From: Alteribacillus sp041949975
GTDB lineage: Bacteria; Bacillota; Bacilli; Bacillales; Marinococcaceae
NCBI RefSeq assembly: GCF_041949975.1
Contig: NZ_JBHFQG010000009.1
Coordinates: 1-64,000, forward strand
DNA: 64,000 nucleotides
Direction of reading: 5' to 3'
Part shown: positions 49,790 through 58,278 of the stretch, one piece after another
How the letters are laid out: every line of letters begins with the position of its first letter
Position numbering within the stretch: the first letter of the stretch is position 1
Made by a program: the position numbers and the translations under genes
The notes under the pieces: generated by a model
Seen by the model: only the letters and a program-made list of their open reading frames with translations
Database searches by the model: none
What the model was told of the DNA's origin: nothing

Positions 49790-51220
49790 ATGGGTAAAAC
49801 CTTATACGAAAAGCTTTGGGAGAGCCATATGGTGCATGATAAGGAAGAAACGTCTCCATTATTATACATTGATCTTCATTTATTAAATGAAGTCATGTCT
49901 CCTCAGGCATTTGAAGGGATACGTCTTCGAAACAGAAAAGTAAGAAAACCGGAACTCACCTTTGCGACGACAGACCATAACGTTCCCACCACAGAACGAT
50001 CTTTTCCATTCGAAGATCCGATTGCAGAGAAACAAGTGAAAATACTTATTGAAAATTGCCAAGATTCCGGCATAACGGTCTATGATTTAGACCATGAATA
50101 CAATGGCATTGTTCATATTATCGGGCCAGAACTAGGCTTGACAGTTCCAGGGAAAACAATTGTATGCGGAGACAGCCATACATCTACTCACGGCGCATTT
50201 GGAACTCTTGCATTTGGAATAGGAACCAGTGAAATCGAGCATGTACTGGCTACCCAAACGATTCCTCAAAAAAAATCAAAGACCATGCAAGTGAACGTGT
50301 CAGGCGAAATGCCGGAGTTTGTGACGGCAAAAGATGTAATTTTAGCGTTAATCGGCAAAATTGGCAACGATGGTGGAACAGGATACGCCATAGAATTTAC
50401 TGGAGAAGTCATCCGCACCATGTCTATGGAAGAACGCATGACTATATGTAATATGGCCATAGAAGCAGGAGCCAGAACAGGAATTATAGCACCAGATGAG
50501 AAGACATTTGAGTATGTAAAAGGACGTCCGTATTCTCCTCAGGGAAAAGAATGGGATGAAGCGCTTGCCTATTGGCAGACTCTTCAAAGTGATCCCGATG
50601 CCCAATTTGATAGAATAGTTGAATTGGACCCAAGTGATTTGGCTCCGCTGGTGACGTGGGGCACGAATCCTAGCATGGTGGTAAAAGTGACTGATTGTGT
50701 GCCGGATCCAAGAGACTTTAAAGATCCGGTACACAGAAAAGCTGCGGAAGACGCTCTTCTATATATGGGCCTCGAAGCGGGAACTTCAATTGAAGACATC
50801 CACATAGATCGCGTATTTATTGGTTCGTGCACTAACGCTAGAATAGAAGATTTACGGGAAGCGGCAGACTTTATAAGCACAAGCAATAAAAAAGTTTCGG
50901 ATGGTATCCAGGCTTTAGTAGTCCCAGGGTCATATCAGGTAAAAAAACAGGCAGAACAAGAAGGGCTGCATAACGTTTTTCTAGCAGCAGGGTTTGAATG
51001 GCGTGAAGCTGGCTGCAGCATGTGTTTGGGAATGAATCCTGATATGCTTCAGCCGGAGGAACGCTGTGCTTCTACCTCCAATCGCAATTTTGAAGGGCGC
51101 CAGGGGCGTAAAGGCCGCACCCATTTGGTCAGTCCTTTAATGGCAGCGGCTGCTGCATTGGAAGGTCACTTTGTCGATATCCGAACATGGAACCCGGTGA
51201 AAGAAGAGGTGACTTCATGA
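49790..51220 (+). CDS. LeuC-type hydro-lyase large subunit
   Basis: 476 residues from ATG 49790 with CGGAGGT upstream. It is an aconitase-superfamily large subunit with the [4Fe-4S] cysteines in IGSCTNARIEDLREA and GCSMCLGMNPD. The active-site regions CGDSHTSTHGAFG and TFATTDHNVPT are intact. It is close to isopropylmalate isomerase, but no leuA or leuB is nearby. Related catabolic enzymes hydrate maleate, citraconate or dimethylmaleate. In this operon such a role is more likely than leucine synthesis. Confidence 0.88.
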   Translation: MGKTLYEKLWESHMVHDKEETSPLLYIDLHLLNEVMSPQAFEGIRLRNRKVRKPELTFATTDHNVPTTERSFPFEDPIAEKQVKILIENCQDSGITVYDLDHEYNGIVHIIGPELGLTVPGKTIVCGDSHTSTHGAFGTLAFGIGTSEIEHVLATQTIPQKKSKTMQVNVSGEMPEFVTAKDVILALIGKIGNDGGTGYAIEFTGEVIRTMSMEERMTICNMAIEAGARTGIIAPDEKTFEYVKGRPYSPQGKEWDEALAYWQTLQSDPDAQFDRIVELDPSDLAPLVTWGTNPSMVVKVTDCVPDPRDFKDPVHRKAAEDALLYMGLEAGTSIEDIHIDRVFIGSCTNARIEDLREAADFISTSNKKVSDGIQALVVPGSYQVKKQAEQEGLHNVFLAAGFEWREAGCSMCLGMNPDMLQPEERCASTSNRNFEGRQGRKGRTHLVSPLMAAAAALEGHFVDIRTWNPVKEEVTS

Positions 51221-51828
51221 AAACGTTAAGCACTCATAAAGGGCAGGTAATGCCCCTTAATCGTGTCAACGTAGACACCGATGCAATCCTTCCAAAACAA
51301 TTTTTAAAAAGAGTAGAACGAACAGGCTACGAGAAATTTCTGTTTCATGATTGGCGCTATGACGACAATGGCGAAGAAAATGAAAACTTTGTATTAAACG
51401 ACCCGCGCTATAAAGGAGCCAGCATATTACTCGGCCGTGATAATTTTGGCTCCGGATCTTCCAGGGAACACGCCCCCTGGGCTCTTGAAGACTTTGGATT
51501 TAGAGTCCTTATAGCACCATCCTTTGCAGAAATTTTTTATAATAATTGTTTTAAAAATGGCATATTGCCAATTGTGCTAAAAAAAGAGGAAGTAGAGGTG
51601 CTTTTTGAAAAAGCATTTAATATAGATAGCTATTCACTCCAGGTAGATGTTAAACAGCAGACTATCCGTGATGATGATCAGTTAATCTATCACTTTGATC
51701 TCGAAGATTCTCAACAAGAAAGACTATTAAAAGGAATGGATGACATTGAAATCACCATGAAAATGGATTCGGAAATTGCTAAGTTTGAGAAAGAAAGAAG
51801 ATCATGGCTTACACCTAAACGAGCATAG
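51217..51828 (+). CDS. LeuD-type hydro-lyase small subunit
   Basis: 203 residues from ATG 51217, which overlaps the leuC-like stop by four bases (ATGA). The swivelling small domain has NRVNVDTDAILPKQFLKRVE, FGSGSSREHAPWAL, and SFAEIFYNNCFKNGILPI. The length is that of standard LeuD. Together with the large subunit it forms the Fe-S hydro-lyase. AAGAGGTGA precedes the start. Confidence 0.9.
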   Translation: MKTLSTHKGQVMPLNRVNVDTDAILPKQFLKRVERTGYEKFLFHDWRYDDNGEENENFVLNDPRYKGASILLGRDNFGSGSSREHAPWALEDFGFRVLIAPSFAEIFYNNCFKNGILPIVLKKEEVEVLFEKAFNIDSYSLQVDVKQQTIRDDDQLIYHFDLEDSQQERLLKGMDDIEITMKMDSEIAKFEKERRSWLTPKRA

Positions 51829-51845
51829 AAAAAGGAGAGGATAAC

Positions 51846-52346
51846 ATGCAAACGCAAGAGAAAGAAATGTTATTTAAAGAAGCAATGGGGAATTATCCTA
51901 CCGGAGTAACTGTCGTGACCACGAGTAATGAAAAAGGAGAACCAGTAGGATTAACCGTTAACTCCTTTGCATCCGTCTCCCTGGACCCGCTTTTGGTCCT
52001 TTGGTCGATTGACCACAAAGTGTCTTCCCTGGATGCCTTCAAAAAAGCAGACCGCTTCGCCGTTCATATATTAGCCGGAGAACAGCAGGACCTTTGTAAA
52101 ACCTTTGCCAGCAAGGATACCGACCGATTTGGAACATGTGAATGGAGCATCTCCGAACACAATCTACCTGTTATTGCCGACGCATTCTCTGTCTTGCAAT
52201 GCAAGACGTTCAAGCAGGTAGAGGCAGGCGACCACACCATTTTGATCGGTGAAGTTCAGGATATTCAAATCAACAAAGACAAAGACCCAATGCTCTACCA
52301 CCGCCGAAACTTCGGACCGATTCCAGCCAAATTTTACGGAAAATAG
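51846..52346 (+). CDS. Flavin reductase (HpaC/RutF type), copy 2
   Basis: 166 residues and nearly identical to the gene at 38039. The family motif SVSLDPLLVLWS is in its standard form, in contrast to copy 1. Long runs of nucleotide identity alternate with short divergent patches, as left by duplication or gene conversion. It is the last gene of the monooxygenase operon, 17 bases after leuD, with AAAGGAGAGG before ATG 51846. It is the probable FMNH2 supplier for the LLM enzymes. Confidence 0.93.
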   Translation: MQTQEKEMLFKEAMGNYPTGVTVVTTSNEKGEPVGLTVNSFASVSLDPLLVLWSIDHKVSSLDAFKKADRFAVHILAGEQQDLCKTFASKDTDRFGTCEWSISEHNLPVIADAFSVLQCKTFKQVEAGDHTILIGEVQDIQINKDKDPMLYHRRNFGPIPAKFYGK

Positions 52347-52358
52347 AGTATAAACTCA

Positions 52359-52402
52359 AGGGCCGGACCCTCCGCAGGAATGCAGAGGGTCTGGCTTTTT
52401 TT
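52359..52402 (+). terminator. Repeat-derived terminator of the monooxygenase operon
   Basis: AGGGCCGGACCCTC pairs with GAGGGTCTGGCT across CGCAGGAATGCA, followed by seven T. Confidence 0.85.
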
Positions 52403-52425
52403 GTGCTTGTTTGGTGTTTAGAATT

Positions 52426-52715
52426 CGCTGATAAATGGCTTGATTTCGCTCGAAACGACAACTTTTTAGTTCGTACCGACAAAATTTTCGCTAATCATAG
52501 AGGGAAGCCGCTGATACATTTCTACTAAGTATATAGTTTTGTCTGTTGCTCTAGTGAAATGTGTGGGGCCAGACCCCGGGATAGAATGGTGAGTTTCTTT
52601 CCTAGATAAATCGGAGAAAGTCCAAACCAGTGCATTCATCCAAAAAAGCAGTTCAAACTCTCTCCAAGGCACCCTTAAATCCAAACCACAGCACCACCCC
52701 TCCAAAGCACTCCAC
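52426..52715. repeat. TCGCT-type array, GGGGCCAGACCCC palindrome and GTGCAT-type array
   Basis: TCGCT-class anchors lie at 52426, 52447, 52468, 52489 and 52509 (21, 21, 21 and 20 bp). The palindrome GGGGCCAGACCCC is at about 52565-52577. GTGCATTCATCC and GTTCAAACTCT units start at 52630 and 52651, with a weaker one at 52672. This repeats the architecture seen after 25673 and 38539. I see no gene in 52403-52774. Confidence 0.8.
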
Positions 52716-52774
52716 CCAATACAAAAAAAGAGCACCCGCCGCAAACCAGGCGAGCACTCTCCACCCTAAATCCA

Positions 52775-53674
52775 TCAAGCTTCCACAGTCTGAGAGGCAG
52801 GGCCTGCTTTCATGACCATGCCTTCGAGCGTTTTCTCCATCCAGCCTTCGAGCTGCTGCGCGGTCTCAACCATCTTCTCCAACTCCACACCAGTCGCCGC
52901 GCCCATCTCCTGAAACATGTGAATCATATCCTCGGAACACACATTGCCGACCGCTTTCGGCGCGAACGGGCAGCCGCCGAGTCCGCCGATGGAGGCGTCA
53001 AAGCGCGTCACGCCGGCTTCATATCCAGCAAGCACATTCGCAAGCCCGAGTCCGCGCGTGTTATGAAAATGCAGCCCTAATGGAAGCTCCTCTCCAAATC
53101 GCTCCCGGAAAGCGCCAACCATCTCACGCACCTGCACGGGGTTTGCCATCCCGGTTGTATCGGCCAGCACGATTTCAGAGGCGCCGGCTTCTACAAACGA
53201 ATCAGCTGCTTTAAACACAGCATCCGGTTCGACTTTTCCTTGATACGGACAGCCAAACGAAGTCGCGAGTACAGCAGTGACCGGCCGGCCAGCGCCCACG
53301 GACTCTTGAATCACGCCGCTCAACTCCCGCACTCCTTCTTCCACCGTGCGCCGCGCGTTTTTCAAATTAAACGTATCACTTGTTGCAGCGGCAACATGCA
53401 AGCGGTCAACCTTTGTCTTCAGCGCCCGGTCCAAACCCGAGCGGCTCAGCACCAACCCGGCAATTTCCGCATCCACGGAGCCGAGCTCAGCCAATACGTC
53501 TTCCGCATCCGCCATTTGCGGAACTACCTTTGGATTCACAAATGAAACGGCTTCCACCTTACGAACACCTGCATCAATCAAACGTTTGATTAAATCCACT
53601 TTCTTCTCCATAGAAACATGCTTTTTCTCATTTTGCAGCCCATCGCGCGGGCCGACTTCACAAAGATGGATCAT
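52775..53674 (-). CDS. HMG-CoA-lyase-like enzyme (DRE-TIM)
   Basis: 299 residues from ATG 53674 with AAGGAGG upstream; the longer frame to 53830 lies inside the regulator gene. Features are CEVGPRDGLQNEKKHV (metal and substrate Arg/Asp), the metal His pair in LGLHFHNTRGLG, and the C-terminal GGLGGCPFAPKAVGNVCSED with the active-site Cys. It cleaves 3-hydroxy-3-methylglutaryl-CoA or a related 3-hydroxyacyl-CoA such as a citramalyl-CoA-like ester. The start overlaps the end of the GntR gene by 17 bases, so the two are co-translated. Confidence 0.9.
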   Translation of the reverse strand: MIHLCEVGPRDGLQNEKKHVSMEKKVDLIKRLIDAGVRKVEAVSFVNPKVVPQMADAEDVLAELGSVDAEIAGLVLSRSGLDRALKTKVDRLHVAAATSDTFNLKNARRTVEEGVRELSGVIQESVGAGRPVTAVLATSFGCPYQGKVEPDAVFKAADSFVEAGASEIVLADTTGMANPVQVREMVGAFRERFGEELPLGLHFHNTRGLGLANVLAGYEAGVTRFDASIGGLGGCPFAPKAVGNVCSEDMIHMFQEMGAATGVELEKMVETAQQLEGWMEKTLEGMVMKAGPASQTVEA

Positions 53675-54314
53675 GATCCGTTCCTCCTTCATAATGATGG
53701 AGCACATAATCCCTTCCGCGAAAAATATGTTCATGCATTGCCGTTTTCGCACGGTCCGCGTCTTTTTCCTCAATCGCTTGGGCAATCGTTTGGTGCATCT
53801 GAAACGACTGCTGAAGATCCGCTTCACCAAACCAATAAAACGAGCGGAACACTAGCGGCAGCACGACCACCTTATCAATCAGATCCCGCACATGCTCATT
53901 GCGGCTTGCCCGCACCACTCCATCGTGAAAACGGCGGTTCGCTTCAACAATCGCCTTATTACGATCGATATCCTTATTTCCTTGCCCCAGCGCTTTTTCA
54001 TATTCATGATTCGCTTCATGAATAACCTCAATATCTTCGGCTTTACGATTCAAAGCCGCCTGCCCGGCTGCATAGCTCTCAAGCAAAGCCCGCAAATCAT
54101 AAACCTGACGCAAATCCTCTTTAGAAAAAGTACGCACAATAAACCCGCGCTTTAACGAAGTAATCAACCCATCAAACTCCAGCTTTTTTAATGCCTCGCG
54201 GATAGGGGTCCGGCTTACATTCCAATCTTTCGTCAACGCTTCTTCCGTTAACCGGTAACCAGAAGAATAATCTCCAATAATAATGGCATTTTTAATACTC
54301 TCGTACACTCCCAC
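53658..54314 (-). CDS. GntR family regulator (FCD type) of block C
   Basis: 218 residues from GTG 54314, six bases after GAGGTG. The longer frame to 54359 would run through the operator. The winged helix (about 1-70) contains LTEEALTKDWNVSRTPIREA and LKKLEFDGL. The C-terminal FCD domain (about 80-205) contains the metal-type histidines in FHDGVVRASRN and MHEHIFRGRD. TTGTATACAA lies 20 bases before its start and similar sites precede the divergent CoA-transferase gene and the amidohydrolase gene, so it probably represses itself and both flanking operons. Confidence 0.88.
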   Translation of the reverse strand: MGVYESIKNAIIIGDYSSGYRLTEEALTKDWNVSRTPIREALKKLEFDGLITSLKRGFIVRTFSKEDLRQVYDLRALLESYAAGQAALNRKAEDIEVIHEANHEYEKALGQGNKDIDRNKAIVEANRRFHDGVVRASRNEHVRDLIDKVVVLPLVFRSFYWFGEADLQQSFQMHQTIAQAIEEKDADRAKTAMHEHIFRGRDYVLHHYEGGTDHDPSL

Positions 54315-54333
54315 AAACAACACCTCAACTACA

Positions 54334-54565
54334 TTGTATACAATAAAAAAGAATGACACAAAAAGTCCCGATTTAACAAGGAAAAGCGTTAAAAATAAAA
54401 TGACAAATACATCCTTTTAATGTATACAAATAGAAACAAAAATGAAGCAGCACACCTTATTTATACCAATAATCAACCCAAAAAACAACCGAGAAACGGA
54501 AATTTTAACATTTTTTCGAAAATTCGCTTGATTATTTGTATACAAAATGATAATTTGTGTACAAA
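54334..54565. promoter_or_regulatory. Divergent control region with four TGTATACA/TGTGTACA operators
   Basis: TTGTATACAA is at 54334-54343, TGTATACA at 54421-54428, TTGTATACAA at 54536-54545 and TTGTGTACAA at 54555-54564. The last two lie between and over a promoter with -35 TTGATT (54528-54533) and -10 TAATTT (54551-54556), spaced 17 bp, that serves the CoA-transferase gene. The same promoter/operator layout is found at 58220-58256. Confidence 0.8.
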
Positions 54566-54608
54566 GACAACTAACTGAATTATTTTTCAGAAAGAAGGTG
54601 TCTAACAA

Positions 54609-55856
54609 ATGACCACCACCAAAAAAAATCTTACCAATCAGCAAACAGAACCCAGCCCAGAAGAAAAGCTCCCGCTTGAAGGCATACGCGTCCTCGAACT
54701 CGGAACCCTGCTCGCCGGACCATTCGCAGGAAGACTACTAGCTGATTTCGGAGCCGAAGTCATAAAAATTGAGCCGCCAGACAAAGCCGACCCCATGAGA
54801 CAATGGGGCATCACCAAAAACGGCCAGGGACTGCTCTGGCCCATCCAATCCCGAAACAAAAAATCCATCACCCTCAACCTCCGCGAAAAAGACGGCCAAG
54901 AACTCTTCAAACAACTCGCCCAAGAAACAGACGTCATCATAGAAAACTTCCGGCCGGGAACCATGGAGAAATGGGGGTTATCCTATGAAGAACTATCCGA
55001 CATCAACCCGCGTCTGATCATGATGCGCACCTCCGGATTCGGACAGACCGGACCCTACAAAAAGCGCGCAGGATTCGGCAGTGTCGGCGAAGCGATGGGA
55101 GGCCTTCGTCATGTAACAGGTTTCCCGGACAGAGCACCATCAAGAATCGGCATATCGATCGGCGACACGCTCGCAGCACTATTTGCCACCATCGGCTGCC
55201 TCACCGCGATATATGAAAGAGAACAATCAAGCCGCGGCCAGGTCATAGATACCGCGATCTATGAATCGGTTTTTGCCACAATGGAAAGCATCATTCCGGA
55301 TTATCTGCTGGCTGATTATGTCCGTGAGCGCATGGGCAACATTCTGCCGGGTGTCGCACCGTCTAACATTTATTACACGCAGGATGAAACGTATATCGTC
55401 ATCGGCGCCAACGCAGACGGCGTATTCAAACGCTTGTGCGAAGCGATGGACCAGCCGGAGCTTGCCGAAGACCTGGATTACAAAACCCATGTCGCGAGAG
55501 GGAAAAACCAGAAAAAGCTCGACCTTTTAATAGAAGAATGGACAAAAACCCTGCCTGCTAAAGAAGCGCTCGACAGGCTCGAAAAACACGGGGTGCCGTC
55601 CGGGTTGATTTATTCAGCAAAAGATATCGTCGAAGACCCGCATTATCAAGCACGCGATATGATTGTAAATGTCGAGCATCCAGAACTCGGCGACTTCCCG
55701 ATGCCAGGAGTCGTGCCGAAGCTGAGCCGTACGCCCGGGAAAATCAAAGAACCAGGCTCCAGCGAAATGGGTTCTCACAACGAAGCTGTTTACCAAAGTC
55801 TGCTGGATTTGGATGAAGATAAACTCAATGAATTGAAGGAAAAAAACATTATTTAA
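54609..55856 (+). CDS. Family III CoA-transferase (CaiB/BaiF), paralogue 2
   Basis: 415 residues. It has the same architecture as the protein at 48510 after an N-terminal polar extension: IRVLELGTLLAGPFAGRLLA, then DFGAEVIKIE, VIIENFRPGTMEKWGLSYEE, and the substrate Asp near SIGDTLAALFATIG. AGAAGGTG precedes ATG 54609. It is divergent from the lyase/regulator pair, and a CoA-transferase plus lyase would activate and then cleave a hydroxy acid. Base composition is slightly richer in C than paralogue 1, so the two were not duplicated recently. Confidence 0.9.
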   Translation: MTTTKKNLTNQQTEPSPEEKLPLEGIRVLELGTLLAGPFAGRLLADFGAEVIKIEPPDKADPMRQWGITKNGQGLLWPIQSRNKKSITLNLREKDGQELFKQLAQETDVIIENFRPGTMEKWGLSYEELSDINPRLIMMRTSGFGQTGPYKKRAGFGSVGEAMGGLRHVTGFPDRAPSRIGISIGDTLAALFATIGCLTAIYEREQSSRGQVIDTAIYESVFATMESIIPDYLLADYVRERMGNILPGVAPSNIYYTQDETYIVIGANADGVFKRLCEAMDQPELAEDLDYKTHVARGKNQKKLDLLIEEWTKTLPAKEALDRLEKHGVPSGLIYSAKDIVEDPHYQARDMIVNVEHPELGDFPMPGVVPKLSRTPGKIKEPGSSEMGSHNEAVYQSLLDLDEDKLNELKEKNII

Positions 55857-55900
55857 AGAAAAGCGTAAGTGCCCAGTTTTAAATGACGTTCGGCTAAGTT

Positions 55901-56132
55901 CGTCACGTCCTGTGGCATTGGCGACATTAGCACGTCCTGTGCGTCGACGTGTGCGTCTTTAGCAGAAGGGTCCTAAAGGATGTTCGACTAAGAACGTCAC
56001 GTCCTGTGACAACGTCGAACTGGCTTGCACAGGATGTGCTGACTTTTGCGTTGCGAACACGATGTTCGCGATTCTAGCAAAAGTTCCTTAAATCGTCTTG
56101 GGCCCCCGAGAGGCTGGGCGCTGAAGCTAGAC
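55901..56132 (-). repeat. 232-bp interspersed repeat with nested hairpins, copy B
   Basis: This is the reverse-complement copy of 9399-9630, same length and about 98 percent identical by eye. Outside these limits the sequences diverge, apart from loosely similar CGAAC/GCGAC arms. It fills most of the gap between the CoA-transferase and transporter genes. The remainder of 55857-56227 shows nothing else recognisable. Confidence 0.9.
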
Positions 56133-56227
56133 ATCTGGAAGAAGCGAGAGAAACAGCAGCGCACCTATAGCATGGCTGCTGTTTCTTTCCACACACAAAT
56201 GTCAGACAATTTTTAAAAATCTAATTT

Positions 56228-56241
56228 TGTAAGCGTTTACT
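56228..56241 (+). promoter_or_regulatory. CcpA cre box before the SSS transporter genes
   Basis: TGTAAGCGTTTACT matches the cre consensus at all but the last position and contains the perfect palindrome GTAAGCGTTTAC. It lies 20 bases before the small membrane protein start, so carbon catabolite repression of uptake is likely. Confidence 0.75.
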
Positions 56242-56261
56242 AAAAATGAGGAGGTTGAAGA

Positions 56262-56516
56262 ATGAAAAAAGAAGTCAAAGAGCCTGTCCGTAAGCCGTGG
56301 ATCTGGATTGTCATGGGGCTGTTGGTTTTGTTTAATGCGCCGTGGTACCTGCCGGTTGGAAGCATGGAACCGTACATTTTCGGCCTGCCGTACTGGGCAT
56401 GGATTTCGATTATTTTATCGATTTCACTCTGCGGGTATTTAAGCTGGCTTTGCCTGCATGAATGGCACGTCGTCGAAGACCTTGAGGAAGAGATGAAGGA
56501 AAAGGAGGAGAAATAA
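56262..56516 (+). CDS. Small two-helix membrane partner of the SSS transporter
   Basis: 84 residues. Two hydrophobic helices (about 13-33 and 45-65) flank the conserved-looking loop LPVGSMEPYIFGLPYWAW, and a charged C-terminal tail ends in EEEMKEKEEK. Small proteins of this design (DUF997/DUF3311-like) commonly precede sodium:solute symporters and may be stabilising subunits. The exact family is uncertain. GAGGAGG precedes ATG 56262, and the stop TAA abuts the transporter ATG. Confidence 0.75.
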   Translation: MKKEVKEPVRKPWIWIVMGLLVLFNAPWYLPVGSMEPYIFGLPYWAWISIILSISLCGYLSWLCLHEWHVVEDLEEEMKEKEEK

Positions 56517-58049
56517 ATGGATCTCACGTTTTCCGGCCTGGATGGAATTATTATTTTGTCGGTGTATGCGGCTGTCATGCTTCTGATCGGCTGGCTTGCA
56601 GGCCGCGGAAAAAAACTCAGCCAAAGTCTGGCAGACTATTATTTAGCGGGAAAAAACTTAGGTATCATCGCCCTCTTTTTTACTTTATATGCAACCCAAT
56701 ACAGCGGAAACACGATAGTAGGTTACGCGCCAACTGCTTACCGTGACGGGTTTTCCTGGCTGCAGTCGATTCCGTTTATGACTATTATTGTTGGGATTTA
56801 TATTTTATTTGCTCCAAGGCTGTACGCGATTTCAAAACGCGCCAATTTTATTACGCCGACCGACTGGATCAGCTATCGTTTCCGCTCCAAGCAGGTGACG
56901 ATTCTTGCGATTATTTTGATGCTTTGGGGACTCGGAAACTATTTGTTAGAACAACTCGTTGCGATCGGACAAGCCGTTTCCGGTCTTACCGGCGGCACGA
57001 TTCCTTATGAATTTGCCGTGCTTGCGTTTGTGTTCGTTATGCTCACTTATGAGTGGCTTGGCGGGATGAAAGCCGTTGCTTTCACAGACGTCATGCAGGG
57101 GGTTATGCTGTTTGTTGGAATCATCGTTCTTTTAACGGGTGCACTTTCCTTAACCGGTACCGGCTTCACAGGCCTTACTGCAGACATTGCTGCCACAGCG
57201 CCGGAAAAAATCGGGGTGCCGGATACCGTCACTTCGATCAACTGGATCAGCATGATTTTGCTCGTTGGCTTCGGGGCAGCGATTTATCCGCATGCCGTGC
57301 AGCGTATTTATTCGTCACAAAGTGAAAGAACCCTGAAGCGCTCGCTTTCACGAATGGCGTGGATGCCGCCGATTACAACTGGTTTAGTCTTTCTTGTCGG
57401 GATCATCGGAATTTCGCTTTTTCCAGGGCTTGATACGAGCGGGTCGGAACAGCTTGTTGGCATGATTGCAAATGAAGTGGCGGCCATTAACAGCTTTTAC
57501 TACTGGGTCATGGTGATCTTCTTCGGTGCGATTGTGGCAGCCATTGTTTCTACGGCTGACTCGGTACTGCTCAGCTTTTCTTCGATGGTCTCAAACGATA
57601 TTTACGGCAAATTCATCAACCCGTACGCCAAAGAAGAGAAAAAAGTAAAAGTCGGGAAGTTCGCCGGCATCGGGGTGGTTGCGTTTTTATTATTCATTGC
57701 CTGGAATCCGCCAGGAACGCTGTATGATATTTTCGTGTTAAAGTTTGAGCTGCTCGTTCAAGTATTTCCTGCTTTTTTACTCGGTTTATACTGGAAAAAG
57801 CTTGCTTCCCGTCCTGTATTCTGGGGAATGCTGGTTGGGGCGATTATCGCAGGCACCATGACCATTACCGGAAACAGCACGATCGCCGGCATTCACGGCG
57901 GCGTCGTCGGGCTTGCAGCCAATTTCTTTATCTGCGTAACCGGTTCCTTAATGGCACCGGTAAGTGCTGAAAAAGCAGACAAAGCCGCCGATCTTACAGC
58001 CTTAAAACTCGATCAGTATAATAGGGAAAAACAAACGTCTATCAGTTAA
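56517..58049 (+). CDS. Sodium:solute symporter (SSS family)
   Basis: 510 residues with about thirteen membrane helices. The family features are YYLAGKNLGIIALFFTLYAT, QYSGNTIVGYAPTAYRDG, the GGMKAVAFTDVMQGVML motif (usual SSS signature region), and STADSVLLSFSSMVSNDIYG with the sodium-site Ser/Asp. It starts one base after the stop of the small partner. With the amidohydrolase and HyuA/HyuB genes downstream, uptake of a hydantoin, creatinine-related compound or carboxylate is plausible. The substrate is not determinable from sequence. Confidence 0.92.
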   Translation: MDLTFSGLDGIIILSVYAAVMLLIGWLAGRGKKLSQSLADYYLAGKNLGIIALFFTLYATQYSGNTIVGYAPTAYRDGFSWLQSIPFMTIIVGIYILFAPRLYAISKRANFITPTDWISYRFRSKQVTILAIILMLWGLGNYLLEQLVAIGQAVSGLTGGTIPYEFAVLAFVFVMLTYEWLGGMKAVAFTDVMQGVMLFVGIIVLLTGALSLTGTGFTGLTADIAATAPEKIGVPDTVTSINWISMILLVGFGAAIYPHAVQRIYSSQSERTLKRSLSRMAWMPPITTGLVFLVGIIGISLFPGLDTSGSEQLVGMIANEVAAINSFYYWVMVIFFGAIVAAIVSTADSVLLSFSSMVSNDIYGKFINPYAKEEKKVKVGKFAGIGVVAFLLFIAWNPPGTLYDIFVLKFELLVQVFPAFLLGLYWKKLASRPVFWGMLVGAIIAGTMTITGNSTIAGIHGGVVGLAANFFICVTGSLMAPVSAEKADKAADLTALKLDQYNREKQTSIS

Positions 58050-58056
58050 GTCAGGC

Positions 58057-58111
58057 AAAACACCCCTATATAAGCAGCTGTATACAAGGTGAAGCTTAAA
58101 AGGGGTGTTTT
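58057..58111 (+). terminator. Terminator of the transporter genes, loop carries an operator-like motif
   Basis: A perfect 11-bp stem, AAAACACCCCT (58057-58067) with AGGGGTGTTTT (58101-58111), runs into ATTTTG. The loop contains GTATACAAGG at 58080-58089, resembling the GntR operator. A full palindrome ATGTATACAT lies just after, at 58122-58131. Confidence 0.8.
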
Positions 58112-58219
58112 ATTTTGCTTAATGTATACATTTTATTTAATCTCTCAGATTTAAAAACATCAAAAACACTATTATAAAAGAATTTATAAATAATAGTTAT
58201 AATTTTTAGAAAATAAATA

Positions 58220-58256
58220 TTGATTTTTTGTATACATAATGCTAATTTGTGTACAA
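58220..58256 (+). promoter_or_regulatory. GntR-controlled promoter of the amidohydrolase-hyuAB operon
   Basis: The -35 TTGATT (58220-58225) and -10 TAATTT (58243-58248) are spaced 17 bp. TTGTATACAT (58228-58237) lies in the spacer and TTGTGTACAA (58247-58256) overlaps the -10. The operator starts are 19 bp apart, exactly as upstream of the CoA-transferase at 54609. Confidence 0.82.
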
Positions 58257-58278
58257 GGCAGCTTTAAGGAGGGAGTTC

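Noticed and set aside
49790..51828. Leucine biosynthesis leuCD
   Set aside because: No leuA or leuB is present and the genes lie inside a sigma-54-controlled catabolic operon, so a catabolic hydro-lyase is preferred, with moderate certainty.
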